A DNA stretch of 64,000 bases from CAYZIB01 sp964478425 (GCA_964478425.1 CAYZIB010000003.1:1-64000); one strand, 5' to 3'. Shown: positions 1 to 8,308, counted from the stretch's first letter. Numbers and translations: made by a program. Notes: generated by a model from the sequence alone, not told the origin.

Positions 1-114
1 TGTCCTTCACTTAGTATAAGTAGTATTGAAGGAGCATTAAGAAAACTTATTGAGCTTGGTGAATTAAAACGAGAGGGTAGCGGTAAATCCATTTGTTATT
101 ATAGATTGAAATGA
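1..114 (+). CDS. C-terminal end of a winged-helix protein (5' truncated by window edge)
   Basis: Frame 1 is open from the first base to a TGA at 112-114 and gives 37 residues. The segment IEGALRKLIELGELKREGSG followed by a short beta-like tail is the recognition helix and wing pattern of a winged helix-turn-helix. Such C-terminal domains occur in Fic proteins and in AlbA_2-type ATP-binding regulators, but the part needed to tell which is outside the window. The next gene starts more than 500 bp later. Confidence 0.45.
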   Translation, partial: CPSLSISSIEGALRKLIELGELKREGSGKSICYYRLK

Positions 115-646
115 AAAAAATTAATTATAATTTTCTCTTATAATAAAATCTAATACCTTAAAATCTATTATAAAATAAGGGAAAGTAAATGATAATAAGG
201 TAAGAATCTATCAGAAATGGTAGGTGCATTTCTTATACTCAAAAATATGATTTAAAAATTTAGTGATAATTTCTTATTTTTAGATATACTGACATTTTTT
301 AAAGATAAATTACAACGTCTAACAATGTCTCTAGACCATCTTTTACATATAACTAAAAAAATTAAGTATATAGAAAGTCCTATAAGAAGACCTTGTTAGA
401 CATTGTAATTGATGGTATTAAATCAATAAATACTGTATTAAAAAGTTATCAACTATTAACTGGATATAATATTCTTTTTATGGTAATGTACGTGATAACC
501 CAAGATTATGAAAATAGTATTTTAATAGTGTAGGATTGGGGATGCAGACATTTTTTTAGATAAGGGAGTTGTTTTCCTATTCTCTAATGTAAAAAGTTAG
601 CACTATATTAGGTTATGATTAATTTTATTTTTTATGGAGGTTATTG
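115..646. other. Intergenic stretch with relic coding sequence and one inverted repeat
   Basis: No intact gene is visible in about 530 bp. Short open stretches in neighbouring frames (about 301-399 and 390-534) are interrupted by stops and have no ribosome binding site, which looks like decayed coding DNA. The only structured element is the inverted repeat at 308-410, listed separately. Confidence 0.5.
308..410. repeat. 23-bp imperfect inverted repeat pair
   Basis: The arm at 308-330 (starting AATTACAACGTCTAACAA) and the arm at 388-410 (ending TTGTTAGACATTGTAATT) are reverse complements over 23 bp with two mismatches, separated by 57 bp. No convincing flanking target duplication is visible and no U-run follows the right arm, so this is not an ordinary terminator. 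It may be a small MITE-like element or a relic of a mobile element. Confidence 0.5.
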
Positions 647-880
647 ATGAAAAAAAACATTAAAATATTACTAATAGTTGATGCTTGTGTTGCTATTATT
701 ATTTTATTTGGTTTCATGATTATGGAAATATTAAGAGCAATACCATTTCCAAAAAATTCTACTTTTGATCTTATTTGGTATATATTTTGTGTGGGTGCTT
801 ACATTACTGGAGCTCCTTTCCTAATATTTTTTATAGTTAATTATATAAAATTTTTGATTCAAAGACTTAAAAATAAATAA
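647..880 (+). CDS. Small two-helix membrane protein, unknown function
   Basis: It encodes 77 residues. The ATG at 647 is chosen because GGAGG lies at 636-640; a TTG one codon earlier is less well placed. Two hydrophobic helices (about residues 7-29 and 43-68) flank a short polar loop, and the C-terminus ends in a basic tail (QRLKNK). There is no recognisable family motif. It is isolated between two decayed stretches in the accessory region. Confidence 0.55.
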   Translation: MKKNIKILLIVDACVAIIILFGFMIMEILRAIPFPKNSTFDLIWYIFCVGAYITGAPFLIFFIVNYIKFLIQRLKNK

Positions 881-1347
881 TCAAAGAAAAAAATATTACA
901 AGACTTTGACGGAGACATAAAGCATATGAGTGCATGTGGATTAAGTGTTAAACATAATCATTTTGTTGCAAGTAAATTAAGTGGTAAACCTTTTTTATTT
1001 TCCAAAAATACAAGGTAGCAATAGCGAACGTATTGAAAAATACGAGATTTTGTTTTATAATTATTACACTATTAAATAAAAATTTCAGGAGGTGAGTATA
1101 AAACATAAAGGGATGTTTATTGTTGTAAAAACGTGACTTGTTGAACAAAAAATGCCAGATATTGTAGAAAAAGCCCGATGGGGTAAGGATCTGCATAAAA
1201 GTTGTTAGTAAATCACAAACAGTTACTCAAATGACAACTAAATTAACGGGATTGTGTTTAGATAATCCTAATTTAGCAATAAAAGTTATTTCTTGGGCTG
1301 CAAAATAGCAAAATGGTTATTTTAATTGATAAAAGGAGATAAAAGTA
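881..1347. other. Intergenic stretch with relic coding fragments
   Basis: About 470 bp hold no intact gene. A ribosome-binding-like AGGAGGTG near 1089-1096 is followed only by a very short reading frame. Further fragments run 1153-1209 (starting MPDIVEKARWGKDLHK) and about 1206-1308 (ending AIKVISWAAK), broken by stops and frame changes. This is what a decayed gene just upstream of the next one would look like. The long minus-strand frame here has no coding character. Confidence 0.45.
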
Positions 1348-1947
1348 ATGATAAAAATACCAAGTGATTTTAGTGGGATTTCAAAATTGGAGAAACGTGA
1401 TGATAAATCATTACTTTTGTCCTTAATATGTCCTTGTGGGGGGAAAAAATTTTTAATATTAGTAAATTCAAATGACCCTAATTTGTCAAAAAAACAAGAA
1501 TTATTTGATTCTTTAATAAAAAAATATGGTGGGTATGGTCATTGTAATATTTTTTCTGATAATAATTGCAAAGTATTTATAAATTACAAAGGAATACGTG
1601 GATTATTCACAAAACCTAAATTAATTGATTCTGATCTAATACCTGCTGAAACAAAAATTGTAAAAGCAAAATGTTTACATTGTGGTAATGAATTCTTACT
1701 TTATGATAATAGGAAACATGGAGTTGTTAAGTATGAAAAAGAACTTGATTATTGTAATTTGATATATAAGGAAATTGCGTTTAATAAAACGATTAAAATA
1801 AAATTAGAATATGATATTACCATGGATCAATATGAACGAAAATATTTGTTTTCAAATAAAAATCCATATGAAGATTGCTATTCTTATATTAAAATATTTT
1901 ATATTGAAAATAATAAAGAAAAAATTATTTTTGAAGATGATATGTAG
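1348..1947 (+). CDS. Hypothetical protein with paired cysteines (possible zinc ribbon)
   Basis: It encodes 199 residues with no recognised family. AAAGGAG sits a suitable distance before the ATG. Cys28-x-Cys30 and Cys109-x-x-Cys112 (CPCGG and CLHCG) are spaced like two halves of a zinc-binding ribbon, and Cys66 and Cys74 lie between them. No signal peptide or membrane segment is visible, so it is probably cytoplasmic. It lies upstream of a terminator and a truncated HNH gene. An immunity-protein role is conceivable in such a decayed accessory region, but nothing in the sequence proves it. Confidence 0.5.
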   Translation: MIKIPSDFSGISKLEKRDDKSLLLSLICPCGGKKFLILVNSNDPNLSKKQELFDSLIKKYGGYGHCNIFSDNNCKVFINYKGIRGLFTKPKLIDSDLIPAETKIVKAKCLHCGNEFLLYDNRKHGVVKYEKELDYCNLIYKEIAFNKTIKIKLEYDITMDQYERKYLFSNKNPYEDCYSYIKIFYIENNKEKIIFEDDM

Positions 1948-1992
1948 GTAAATTTTTAGTAATTTTTATTATATCATTAATGAAATTGAAAT

Positions 1993-2227
1993 GAATTAGA
2001 GCTCATGGAGTAATATCCGTGAGCTTTTTTCATACAACGAAGGAGGTAGGGTTATGCCTAGTAAACCAAAGAAACCATGTGCCTATCCGGGTTGTCCGAA
2101 TCTTACGCATGAAACCTATTGTGAGGAGCATCAAGCATTAAGGTATAAACAGTATGACAAATATAATAGAGCTCTTAATCACGATAAAAAGTACAGGAAT
2201 AATTGGAAAAGAATCCGAGTCTTGTAT
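1993..2227 (+). repeat. Direct repeat copy 1 (terminator, RBS and 5' part of an HNH gene)
   Basis: This roughly 235-bp stretch recurs at 4869-5104 with scattered substitutions. Similarity starts at GAATTAGAG before the terminator stem and ends at the codons for RIRVLY. The copies are about 2.9 kb apart in the same orientation and enclose the ATPase gene and three small orphan genes. Confidence 0.7.
2000..2030 (+). terminator. Rho-independent terminator
   Basis: The stem AGCTCATGGA (2000-2009) pairs with TCCGTGAGCT (2016-2025) with one G-U pair and a 6-nt loop, and runs into six Ts. It is followed within 30 bp by the truncated HNH gene and recurs in weaker form with the second HNH copy. Confidence 0.7.
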
Positions 2228-2302
2228 GTAAAACAGCATCCTCTATGTGAGAATTTTTTGAAGGAATTTAGAATCACTGGTATAAAGATGATGTCTTTTT
2301 AA
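2054..2302 (+). pseudogene. Truncated phage-type HNH endonuclease gene, copy 1
   Basis: The 82-residue frame starts at ATG 2054 behind GGAGG. Its first 60-odd residues match the N-terminal part of small phage HNH endonucleases: a Cys/His zinc site (CAYPGC at 9-14, then C23 and H26), a basic linker, and the NNWKRIRVLYVKQHPLCE segment. In the family this is followed by a region with the catalytic His-Asn-His residues. Here the frame instead runs into unrelated residues and stops at 2302, so the nuclease core is missing. It is read as a remnant of a prophage or mobile element. Confidence 0.7.
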
Positions 2303-2369
2303 AGTTGCTCACAAAAACCACGAAAAGTTGCTCACTTATCTTGACGAAAATTGCTCAGTTTGATATAAT
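2301..2369 (+). promoter_or_regulatory. Promoter with three direct repeats at 23-bp period
   Basis: A strong promoter has TTGACG (2341-2346), a 17-bp spacer and TATAAT (2364-2369). Three 12-mers lie at exactly 23-bp steps: AAAGTTGCTCAC (2301), AAAGTTGCTCAC (2324) and AAAATTGCTCAG (2347). The second ends just before the -35 box and the third lies inside the spacer. A protein binding each repeat on nearly the same helix face could cover the promoter. The binding protein is unknown. Confidence 0.65.
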
Positions 2370-2391
2370 GATAAAAAGAGGAGGTTAAACT

Positions 2392-3681
2392 ATGAGTATA
2401 ATAGAGAATAAAAGCGAATACAAAAGAAGAGTTATAGATGCTACGATTGAAACTTATTTGGAAGTAAGTGGTGCGATTTGTATCGAAGGTCCGAAATGGT
2501 GTGGAAAGACTTGGACATCTGCATTTCATTCAAATAGCGAGTTTTTGGTTGGAGATCCTACTAATAATTTTTCGAACAGACAGCTAGCGGAGTTAAATCC
2601 TTCTTTAATTTTGCAAGGTGAAGCACCTCGTATGATAGACGAGTGGCAAGAAGTTCCGTCTATTTGGGATGCAACACGTGCAGAAGTGGACAAGCGTCAT
2701 AAAAAAGGTCAAATTATTTTAACTGGTTCATCGACGCCTAAAACGAAGGGCATCATGCATACCGGTTCAGGTCGAATTGTAAGACTGCGAATGAATACAA
2801 TGTCATTATATGAATCCGGTGATTCATCTGGAAAAATCAGTCTGAAAGAGCTTTGCGACGATAAATTGACTATGCAAATGCTTGATGAAGTGCCATTAGA
2901 AAAACTTGCAATGTATATTGTCCGTGGCGGTTGGCCCGAAAATATTTCCGTAGATGATAAAAAGGTTCATTTAATGCCAAGGGCTTATATGGATAACCTT
3001 ATAAGTGAAGACTTAAATAATCTGGATGACGGCGTAGAATACGATAAACATAAAACAGCATTGCTTCTAAAATCACTTGCAAGAAATGAATCGACTACAG
3101 TATCGGATTCATCTTTGCTTAAGGATATTATTGCACAGGATAGTGAATCTATGAGCAGGAATACGATTGCAAAATATCTTGAAGCTTTGAATCGCTTGTT
3201 TATTTTGAATAATCAAACTCCCTTTTCTCCGAATCTGCGTTCGTCGCTTCGAGTAAAACAATCCGAAAAGAGACATTTTTCCGATCCAGCGATGGCAGCC
3301 GCTCTGTTAAACATTACACCTGAAAAATTGCTTGGTGACTTAAATACTTTTGGATTCTTATTTGAAGGATTAGTAGAGCGTGATTTGGCGATTTACGCTC
3401 AATCGTTTGGAGCTAAGTTGTTCCATTATCAAGATTATAAGAACAATGAAATCGATGCTGTAATAGAACTTGAAAATGGCGATTGGTGTGCTTTTGAAAT
3501 AAAACTCGGTGCAAAGAAAATCGATGAAGGTGCAGAGAATTTAATTAAAGTTTGTAACGAAATTGAAAAGAATGGCGGAAAAACACCGAAGATTAAATGT
3601 GTAATATGTGGTTTATCCAATGCTGCATATCAAAGACCTGATGGGGTTTATGTTGTGCCAATTACTGCATTGAAAAACTAA
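2392..3681 (+). CDS. AAA+ family ATPase with DUF4143 (COG1373)
   Basis: It encodes 429 residues from ATG 2392 behind GAGGAGG. The Walker A is GPKWCGKT (33-40), the Walker B ends MIDE (81-84) and sensor 1 is ILTGSS (109-114). This is the usual head of COG1373 ATPases. The C-terminal DUF4143 part carries an EID...EIK pattern (E353, D355, E369, K371) like a PD-(D/E)XK nuclease fold. The family is widespread, often transferred horizontally, and its role is poorly defined. The gene is clearly richer in G+C and in codons such as CGT and CGA than its neighbours, which suggests recent acquisition. It appears monocistronic under its own repeat-bearing promoter. Confidence 0.88.
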   Translation: MSIIENKSEYKRRVIDATIETYLEVSGAICIEGPKWCGKTWTSAFHSNSEFLVGDPTNNFSNRQLAELNPSLILQGEAPRMIDEWQEVPSIWDATRAEVDKRHKKGQIILTGSSTPKTKGIMHTGSGRIVRLRMNTMSLYESGDSSGKISLKELCDDKLTMQMLDEVPLEKLAMYIVRGGWPENISVDDKKVHLMPRAYMDNLISEDLNNLDDGVEYDKHKTALLLKSLARNESTTVSDSSLLKDIIAQDSESMSRNTIAKYLEALNRLFILNNQTPFSPNLRSSLRVKQSEKRHFSDPAMAAALLNITPEKLLGDLNTFGFLFEGLVERDLAIYAQSFGAKLFHYQDYKNNEIDAVIELENGDWCAFEIKLGAKKIDEGAENLIKVCNEIEKNGGKTPKIKCVICGLSNAAYQRPDGVYVVPITALKN

Positions 3682-3763
3682 TTATGGCATACTTAGTAAA
3701 GATATTTCATATGCTTATGATTTTATAACTAGTTTATTCTAAATTTGTGGGAGAATATAATTA

Positions 3764-4419
3764 ATGAAAAAAAGATTTATTATTGATTTTATTATAGAAA
3801 TTATAACGATTATATTAATGTTAGTTTTTTTAATTTATGGCATTATTTATTCTGAATATAATATTTTTGGGTTTCTGTTGTTATTTATTTTTATAAATAC
3901 AATTGTTTTATACATTTTATTTTCAAATTATATAAAAAATTGTGATTTATATATCAGTGATTATCATTTTTTTATATATCAGGAAAAGAAGATGTTGTAC
4001 TATATTGCAAAAAGATTAGTAACTTGGATAGCAAAATGTATTTTTTAAATTATGCTGGAAAAGAAATTGAGTTTCGCACCGATGATAAAATTTTGGGGGA
4101 TCATATGTTCTTTGCATATGTGATTAGAAATATTCGTTTTAAAGAAGTTTCTAAAAAAAGACCACTGATTTATATTTTTAAAAGAAAAGTTAAGTTAAAA
4201 AATATTAAACTAAAAAAATTAACTGTTATTTTAAATGGAAAAAAGTATGTTCTAGTAAGTAATGGTATTTCTAAGAGTAAATTTACTTTGATTAATAAAG
4301 CGTGGTATTGGAGATATTTTTTATTAACGCCAACAAATACAAGAACATTAGTTAAAGATATAAATTTTATTGATGAAAATAAGTTTCAAAAAGGTAAAAC
4401 AGTATATCCAAATAATTAA
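3764..4419 (+). pseudogene. Membrane protein gene split by a -1 frameshift
   Basis: Two overlapping frames look like one gene. The first (3764-4048) encodes two membrane helices (about residues 5-27 and 30-55). The second is open from 3961 to 4419 in the -1 frame and encodes a soluble basic domain. Shifting frame at the run of seven Ts (3967-3973) joins them into one protein of about 217 residues that continues HFF with YISGKEDVVLYC. The second frame's own start would be a TTG without a ribosome binding site. A natural mutation, an assembly error in the T-run, or slippage are all possible. The family is not recognised. Confidence 0.5.
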
Positions 4420-4479
4420 TAAATTTTTTAATATTTAAAAACATGTTGGTTTTAATGTGTAACATTATTAGGAGGTTTT

Positions 4480-4800
4480 ATGAAAAGAAAATACAAGTTG
4501 TCATATATTTATAGTAAATGTGGAAAACTATATGAAGAAGAATTGAGTTTTGATAAATTTTATGAATCTTTCTCTAATTGCATTAGCGAATATGAATTTA
4601 ATTTTGAAAATTTAACAATTTATTTAGCATATCATAGCGAATGTTATGATAAAGGAAAAAATATAATTTACGAATTAAATATTGTTGATGAACTTGACAA
4701 TACTAAAAATTATAATTTTTTAAATGTTGATGATTTATTAAGTGCAAAAATTATTGATGGGTACTCATTACTAGATATATGGGCATATCTATCAAATTAA
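4480..4800 (+). CDS. Hypothetical protein, 106 aa
   Basis: It starts at ATG 4480 with AGGAGG seven bases upstream. The protein is acidic, soluble and rich in Tyr, Asn and Asp, with no membrane segment and no motif I recognise. It sits between the frameshifted membrane gene and the second HNH repeat. Small acidic orphan proteins in such places are sometimes immunity or anti-restriction proteins, but nothing here shows that. Confidence 0.5.
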   Translation: MKRKYKLSYIYSKCGKLYEEELSFDKFYESFSNCISEYEFNFENLTIYLAYHSECYDKGKNIIYELNIVDELDNTKNYNFLNVDDLLSAKIIDGYSLLDIWAYLSN

Positions 4801-4868
4801 AAGTTTTGAATAATTTTAAAGTTAAAATACTTATTAATAAATTTATTGCATTAACTTGAAATTATGAG

Positions 4869-5104
4869 GAATTAGAGTTCATGGAGTAATATACGTGGGC
4901 TTTTTTCATGGTCAAAAAGGAGGTAGTGGTTATGCCAAGTAAACCAAAGAAACCATGTGCCTATCCTGGTTGTCCAAATCTAATGCATGAAACCTATTGC
5001 AAGGAGCATCAAGCATTAAGGCATAAACAGTATGACAAATACAACAGAGCTCCTAATCACGATAAAAAGTACGGGAACAATTGGAGAAGAATCCGAGCCT
5101 TGTA
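4869..5104 (+). repeat. Direct repeat copy 2 (terminator-like hairpin, RBS and 5' part of an HNH gene)
   Basis: This is the counterpart of 1993-2227. The hairpin is weaker here (4875-4898, several G-U pairs) but is still followed by TTTTTT. Similarity ends just after the codons for IRALY, a few codons before the point where copy 1 stops resembling the HNH family. Confidence 0.7.
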
Positions 5105-5114
5105 TAAATGTTAA
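4932..5114 (+). pseudogene. Truncated phage-type HNH endonuclease gene, copy 2
   Basis: The 60-residue frame from ATG 4932 (AAGGAGG at 4917-4923) repeats the zinc-site N-terminus of the copy at 2054: PCAYPGCPNLMHETYC, then H26. It ends at RIRALYKC and stop. No catalytic HNH core follows. A GTG/ATG extension to 4908 is possible but would overlap the hairpin. Because both copies are cut near the same codons, they probably arose by duplication of an already damaged gene or by deletion at a shared boundary. Confidence 0.7.
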
Positions 5115-5666
5115 AATAAAAGTACCCAATTGGGGGGATATTTAACTTGATATTTATACGTGGGGTTTCGTGTGCAAAAATTTGAGATCAAATGATCAGG
5201 TTTAAGTAATCTTATTTGCTGTTTTATTTATAACTTGCGACGTATTTGTCGAAAGTTTGAGGTGAAAAAAATGGTTATATCCTAAAAAAATCATATGATG
5301 TTGATTTTTTTGGAAGAACTATTAAAACATTTATATATTCAAATAAATAATTAACACATAGATAAAATATTAATTTGATTAACACACAATTAACTTTATT
5401 TATTAGAATCATTAATATTGAAGTGGTTATAATTATGAAAAATAAAAAAGAATTAACAATAGAGTTATTATCGTTACTTTTAACATAAAATATCTCAAAA
5501 AGCACTAGATTAAAAGAAAAATTTTGATGGAAATAATGATTAAATTGTGTTACAATTTTCTTGGATATTTTTTATGATAAATGTATGTATGAAAATGTAA
5601 AAAAATTGTAAGAATAATTTAGTATAATTACATATAAATTTTAAATTATTTTAGGAGAGTTGATTT
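5115..5666. other. Intergenic stretch with gene fragments and the promoter region of the XRE gene
   Basis: About 550 bp hold no intact gene. A GAGGTG followed by ATG at 5271 reads only three codons, and a second start at 5435 gives a 17-codon fragment ending at 5488. Both look like the heads of lost genes. A TATAAT at 5623-5628 about 40 bp before the next ATG is a likely -10 box, but I see no good -35. The 76-codon minus-strand frame (5275-5505) starts with GTG and lacks a ribosome binding site. Confidence 0.45.
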
Positions 5667-6035
5667 ATGACTTTATATGAAAGAATACAATTATATGCAA
5701 AAAATGAAAAAATAAGCATTTCTAAAATTGAAAAAGAATGTGGATTAGGAAATGGAACTATTGGAAAATGGAAAGATTCTATTCCTAAATCTGATAAGTT
5801 ATATGATGTTGCAAAATATTTAAATAAAACAGTTGAATATTTTCTAACAGGAGAAGATTATGGCGCATCTAACAATTTGCATAATACTTTAACAAATTCT
5901 ATTGACGAATCTATAAATAATTTAACTTTAACATTATCAAAACAAGAGTTTGAATTAATATTAAAATATAGAAAAATGACATTAAAAGAGCAATCATACT
6001 TACTTAATTATGTATTAAACATTAAAAATGAATGA
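5667..6035 (+). CDS. XRE/Cro-CI family transcriptional regulator
   Basis: It encodes 122 residues from ATG 5667 with AGGAGAG upstream. Residues 1-62 form a typical lambda-repressor-like helix-turn-helix: YERIQLYAKNEKISISKIEK, then a turn with GLGNGTIGKW and a closing helix ending VEYFLTGED. The C-terminal half is a helical segment, probably for dimerisation. No protease-sensitive LexA-type domain is present. Such stand-alone regulators are common in mobile or defensive loci. The next gene, a membrane protein, is 120 bp downstream and could be its target, but no operator is evident. Confidence 0.85.
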   Translation: MTLYERIQLYAKNEKISISKIEKECGLGNGTIGKWKDSIPKSDKLYDVAKYLNKTVEYFLTGEDYGASNNLHNTLTNSIDESINNLTLTLSKQEFELILKYRKMTLKEQSYLLNYVLNIKNE

Positions 6036-6155
6036 TTAAAATAATTGTAGTGATATTAGGTTGTTTAAGTAAATTTCTATTAATTTTATAATTATTAAAG
6101 AAAATATAAATTAATATATAATATTATCACACTTGAGAAAGGAGGATATGATAAA

Positions 6156-6629
6156 ATGGAAAAATTACAAAAGAAGCTTTTTGTTGCGAAAACAATTGAA
6201 TTAGTTGTACTTTTATGTATGTTAGTAATAGGTTTTTTACCACTTACAACACTTGGGTTTAATTTTGAAGAATATTATTCAGTATTTACATTATTTTTCC
6301 CGATAAATCTTAGTAATACTGGAATTTTTGCACTTTTATATGAAGCTATTTTTGCTTTGGTTTTTATTACTAGTGTTTTAAATTTTATAAGAGTTTTAAA
6401 ATTAAAAATAAATGATGATGTAAAAAAATATTATATTAAAGGTAAAACTGTATTTGTGTTAATTGTTCTTTCATTTGGAATTTCAATGTGCTTTGCTGCA
6501 ATATATGGTACACCTATAATGTTTATATGGTTTTTTATACCAGCTTTGGTTTTTGCTATTATAAACATAATTGTTAAAGTCACAAATAAAAAAATAAAAA
6601 AGTTAAGAGAAAATTTATTAAAAAATTAA
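6156..6629 (+). CDS. Four-helix membrane protein, unknown function
   Basis: It encodes 157 residues with a good AAAGGAGG. Four hydrophobic segments (about residues 10-31, 59-79, 98-118 and 121-143) are separated by short loops, and the C-terminus is lysine-rich (TNKKIKKLRE), suggesting a cytoplasmic tail. No family is recognised. It follows the XRE regulator and is closed by a strong terminator, so it is probably its own transcription unit or the end of a two-gene unit. Confidence 0.6.
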   Translation: MEKLQKKLFVAKTIELVVLLCMLVIGFLPLTTLGFNFEEYYSVFTLFFPINLSNTGIFALLYEAIFALVFITSVLNFIRVLKLKINDDVKKYYIKGKTVFVLIVLSFGISMCFAAIYGTPIMFIWFFIPALVFAIINIIVKVTNKKIKKLRENLLKN

Positions 6630-6635
6630 AAAAGT

Positions 6636-6668
6636 TTCCGTTTTGTAAATTAACAAAACGGAATTTTT
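6636..6668 (+). terminator. Rho-independent terminator
   Basis: The 11-bp perfect stem TTCCGTTTTGT (6636-6646) / ACAAAACGGAA (6653-6663) with a 6-nt loop is followed by a T-run. Confidence 0.8.
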
Positions 6669-6891
6669 ATATACTTTAAATAAAATCTTGGGTAAATAAA
6701 AATTATATATTAAAAAAATATTATTAAAATATTGCTTATAAAAATCAATAAATTTTTATCAAATTGGTTATATTAGTATCCATATAAGTATAATATGGAT
6801 AAAAATTAATAAGATAATTTGTTGATGGAAAAATATAAAAAATAATTTATCTTTTTGTGTCATATTTTTATCTTTTTATCAAAAATATTTC

Positions 6892-6920
6892 TTGCTTTAT
6901 AAAATTAATTATATTATACT
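6892..6920 (+). promoter_or_regulatory. Sigma-A-type promoter
   Basis: TTGCTT (6892-6897), a 17-bp spacer and TATACT (6915-6920) lie 24 bp before the ATG of the metallo-beta-lactamase gene. Confidence 0.55.
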
Positions 6921-6943
6921 TTTAACAAGTTAAAGGTGAGAAA

Positions 6944-8308
6944 ATGTATAAAGTAGAAAAAAATGAAAATAATCAATATGAAGTTAAAATAGGAAAAAAG
7001 ATAATTAAAGTTTTTAAACAATATAATGAAGCTTTAGCATATTGTAAAAAACTAAATTCAAGTAATAATAAAAAGAAAAAAACTTCTACAGGTAAAAAGA
7101 AAAAATCTAATAAAAATAAGAAAAAAAGTACTTTAAGAATAATTGCTATAATATTAATAATAGCTATCCTAGCTTATTTATATTATGCTGGAATTTTGTT
7201 TGAATTTAATAATGAAGGTATTCCTCCAAATAATAATAATTCATACACTGAAAGTACTATTAATGAAAATGTAATATTTGATGATTTTCAAATTCATTTT
7301 ATGATGCTAGGAAATGATAAAGCAGGAGATTCAATTTATATTAAAGCAGGAGATACTGATATTATTATAGATGCAGGAAGTGAGCAATCATCAGTTGATA
7401 CAACTAAAGCATATATGAATAAATATATCAAAGATGGTAAAATAGAATATGTTATATTAACCCATGGAGATTCTGATCATGTATCTGGATTTACTGATAC
7501 AACATCAAGGAAAGGTATATTATCTTCATATGAAATAGGGACTATTATTGATAATAAGTTAACAAATAAAACTACTCAAGTTTATAATAAATATATAACA
7601 TTAAGAGATAAAATTGTTTTATCAGGAACTACACATTGGTATGCTTCTGATTGTTTTAATAATACTAATGGGGCAAAAAGAGATATTAAGCTATCTGATA
7701 ATGTTACAATGTCAATATTATATAATTATTATTATTTTAATAAATCAAATGATGAAAACAATTATTCAGTATCAACTATGTTTACTTATACTTATAATGG
7801 AATAAATAAATATTTTATGTTTACAGGAGATTTAGAACTTGAAGGAGAAGAAAAAATGGTAGAGTATTATGATTCATCAACTATTGATAAAACTTTACCA
7901 GAAGTAGAATTATTTAAAGCGGGGCATCATGGTTCTAAAACTTCATCTAATGATTGTTTATTAAGCATAATTAAACCAAAAGTATGTGTTGTATCATGTT
8001 GTTGTGGAACTGATGAATATACAGAAAATTTAGATAATCAATTTCCAACTCAAAAGTTTATTTCAAGAATTGCTAAATATACAGATAGTGTTTATGTAAC
8101 ATCAATTTATGAAACCTTAGAAAATACAGGAACTCAAATTAATACTTCAGGTTTTAAAGCGTTAAATGGGAATATTATAATTTCTTGTTCTAATGAATAT
8201 ATAGGACTTTGGGCTAGTAATAATTTAATAAAATTAAAAGATACAGAATGGTTTAATCAAGAAATAACTATAAATGGTATAACCAGAAAAATGCGAATTT
8301 GGGAGTGA
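6944..8308 (+). CDS. Membrane-anchored ComEC-like metallo-beta-lactamase-fold protein with N-terminal DUF2188-like domain
   Basis: It encodes 454 residues. Residues 1-38 resemble DUF2188, and 43-62 are a lysine-rich linker. Residues 65-84 form one membrane helix with the positive side inside, so the rest should be extracytoplasmic. The main domain (about 114-450) is a ComEC/Rec2-type metallo-beta-lactamase: GDSIYIKAG (128-136), the metal motif THGDSDH (173-179), and AGHHGSK before the last part. Relatives are the competence nuclease domain of ComEC and stand-alone secreted versions of unknown substrate. A DNA or nucleotide hydrolase is inferred. A membrane protein gene follows 7 bp downstream. 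Confidence 0.85.
   Translation: MYKVEKNENNQYEVKIGKKIIKVFKQYNEALAYCKKLNSSNNKKKKTSTGKKKKSNKNKKKSTLRIIAIILIIAILAYLYYAGILFEFNNEGIPPNNNNSYTESTINENVIFDDFQIHFMMLGNDKAGDSIYIKAGDTDIIIDAGSEQSSVDTTKAYMNKYIKDGKIEYVILTHGDSDHVSGFTDTTSRKGILSSYEIGTIIDNKLTNKTTQVYNKYITLRDKIVLSGTTHWYASDCFNNTNGAKRDIKLSDNVTMSILYNYYYFNKSNDENNYSVSTMFTYTYNGINKYFMFTGDLELEGEEKMVEYYDSSTIDKTLPEVELFKAGHHGSKTSSNDCLLSIIKPKVCVVSCCCGTDEYTENLDNQFPTQKFISRIAKYTDSVYVTSIYETLENTGTQINTSGFKALNGNIIISCSNEYIGLWASNNLIKLKDTEWFNQEITINGITRKMRIWE

Noticed and set aside
948..1196. 82-codon minus-strand frame
   Set aside because: No ribosome binding site and no coding-like composition; the overlapping plus strand holds relics that explain the sequence better.
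2301..2369. Three repeats as a possible CRISPR fragment
   Set aside because: The repeated unit is only 12 bp with 11-bp gaps, overlaps a promoter, and no cas genes are near.
5275..5505. 76-codon minus-strand frame
   Set aside because: Starts with GTG without a ribosome site; low-complexity hydrophobic residues are expected by chance in such A+T-rich DNA.
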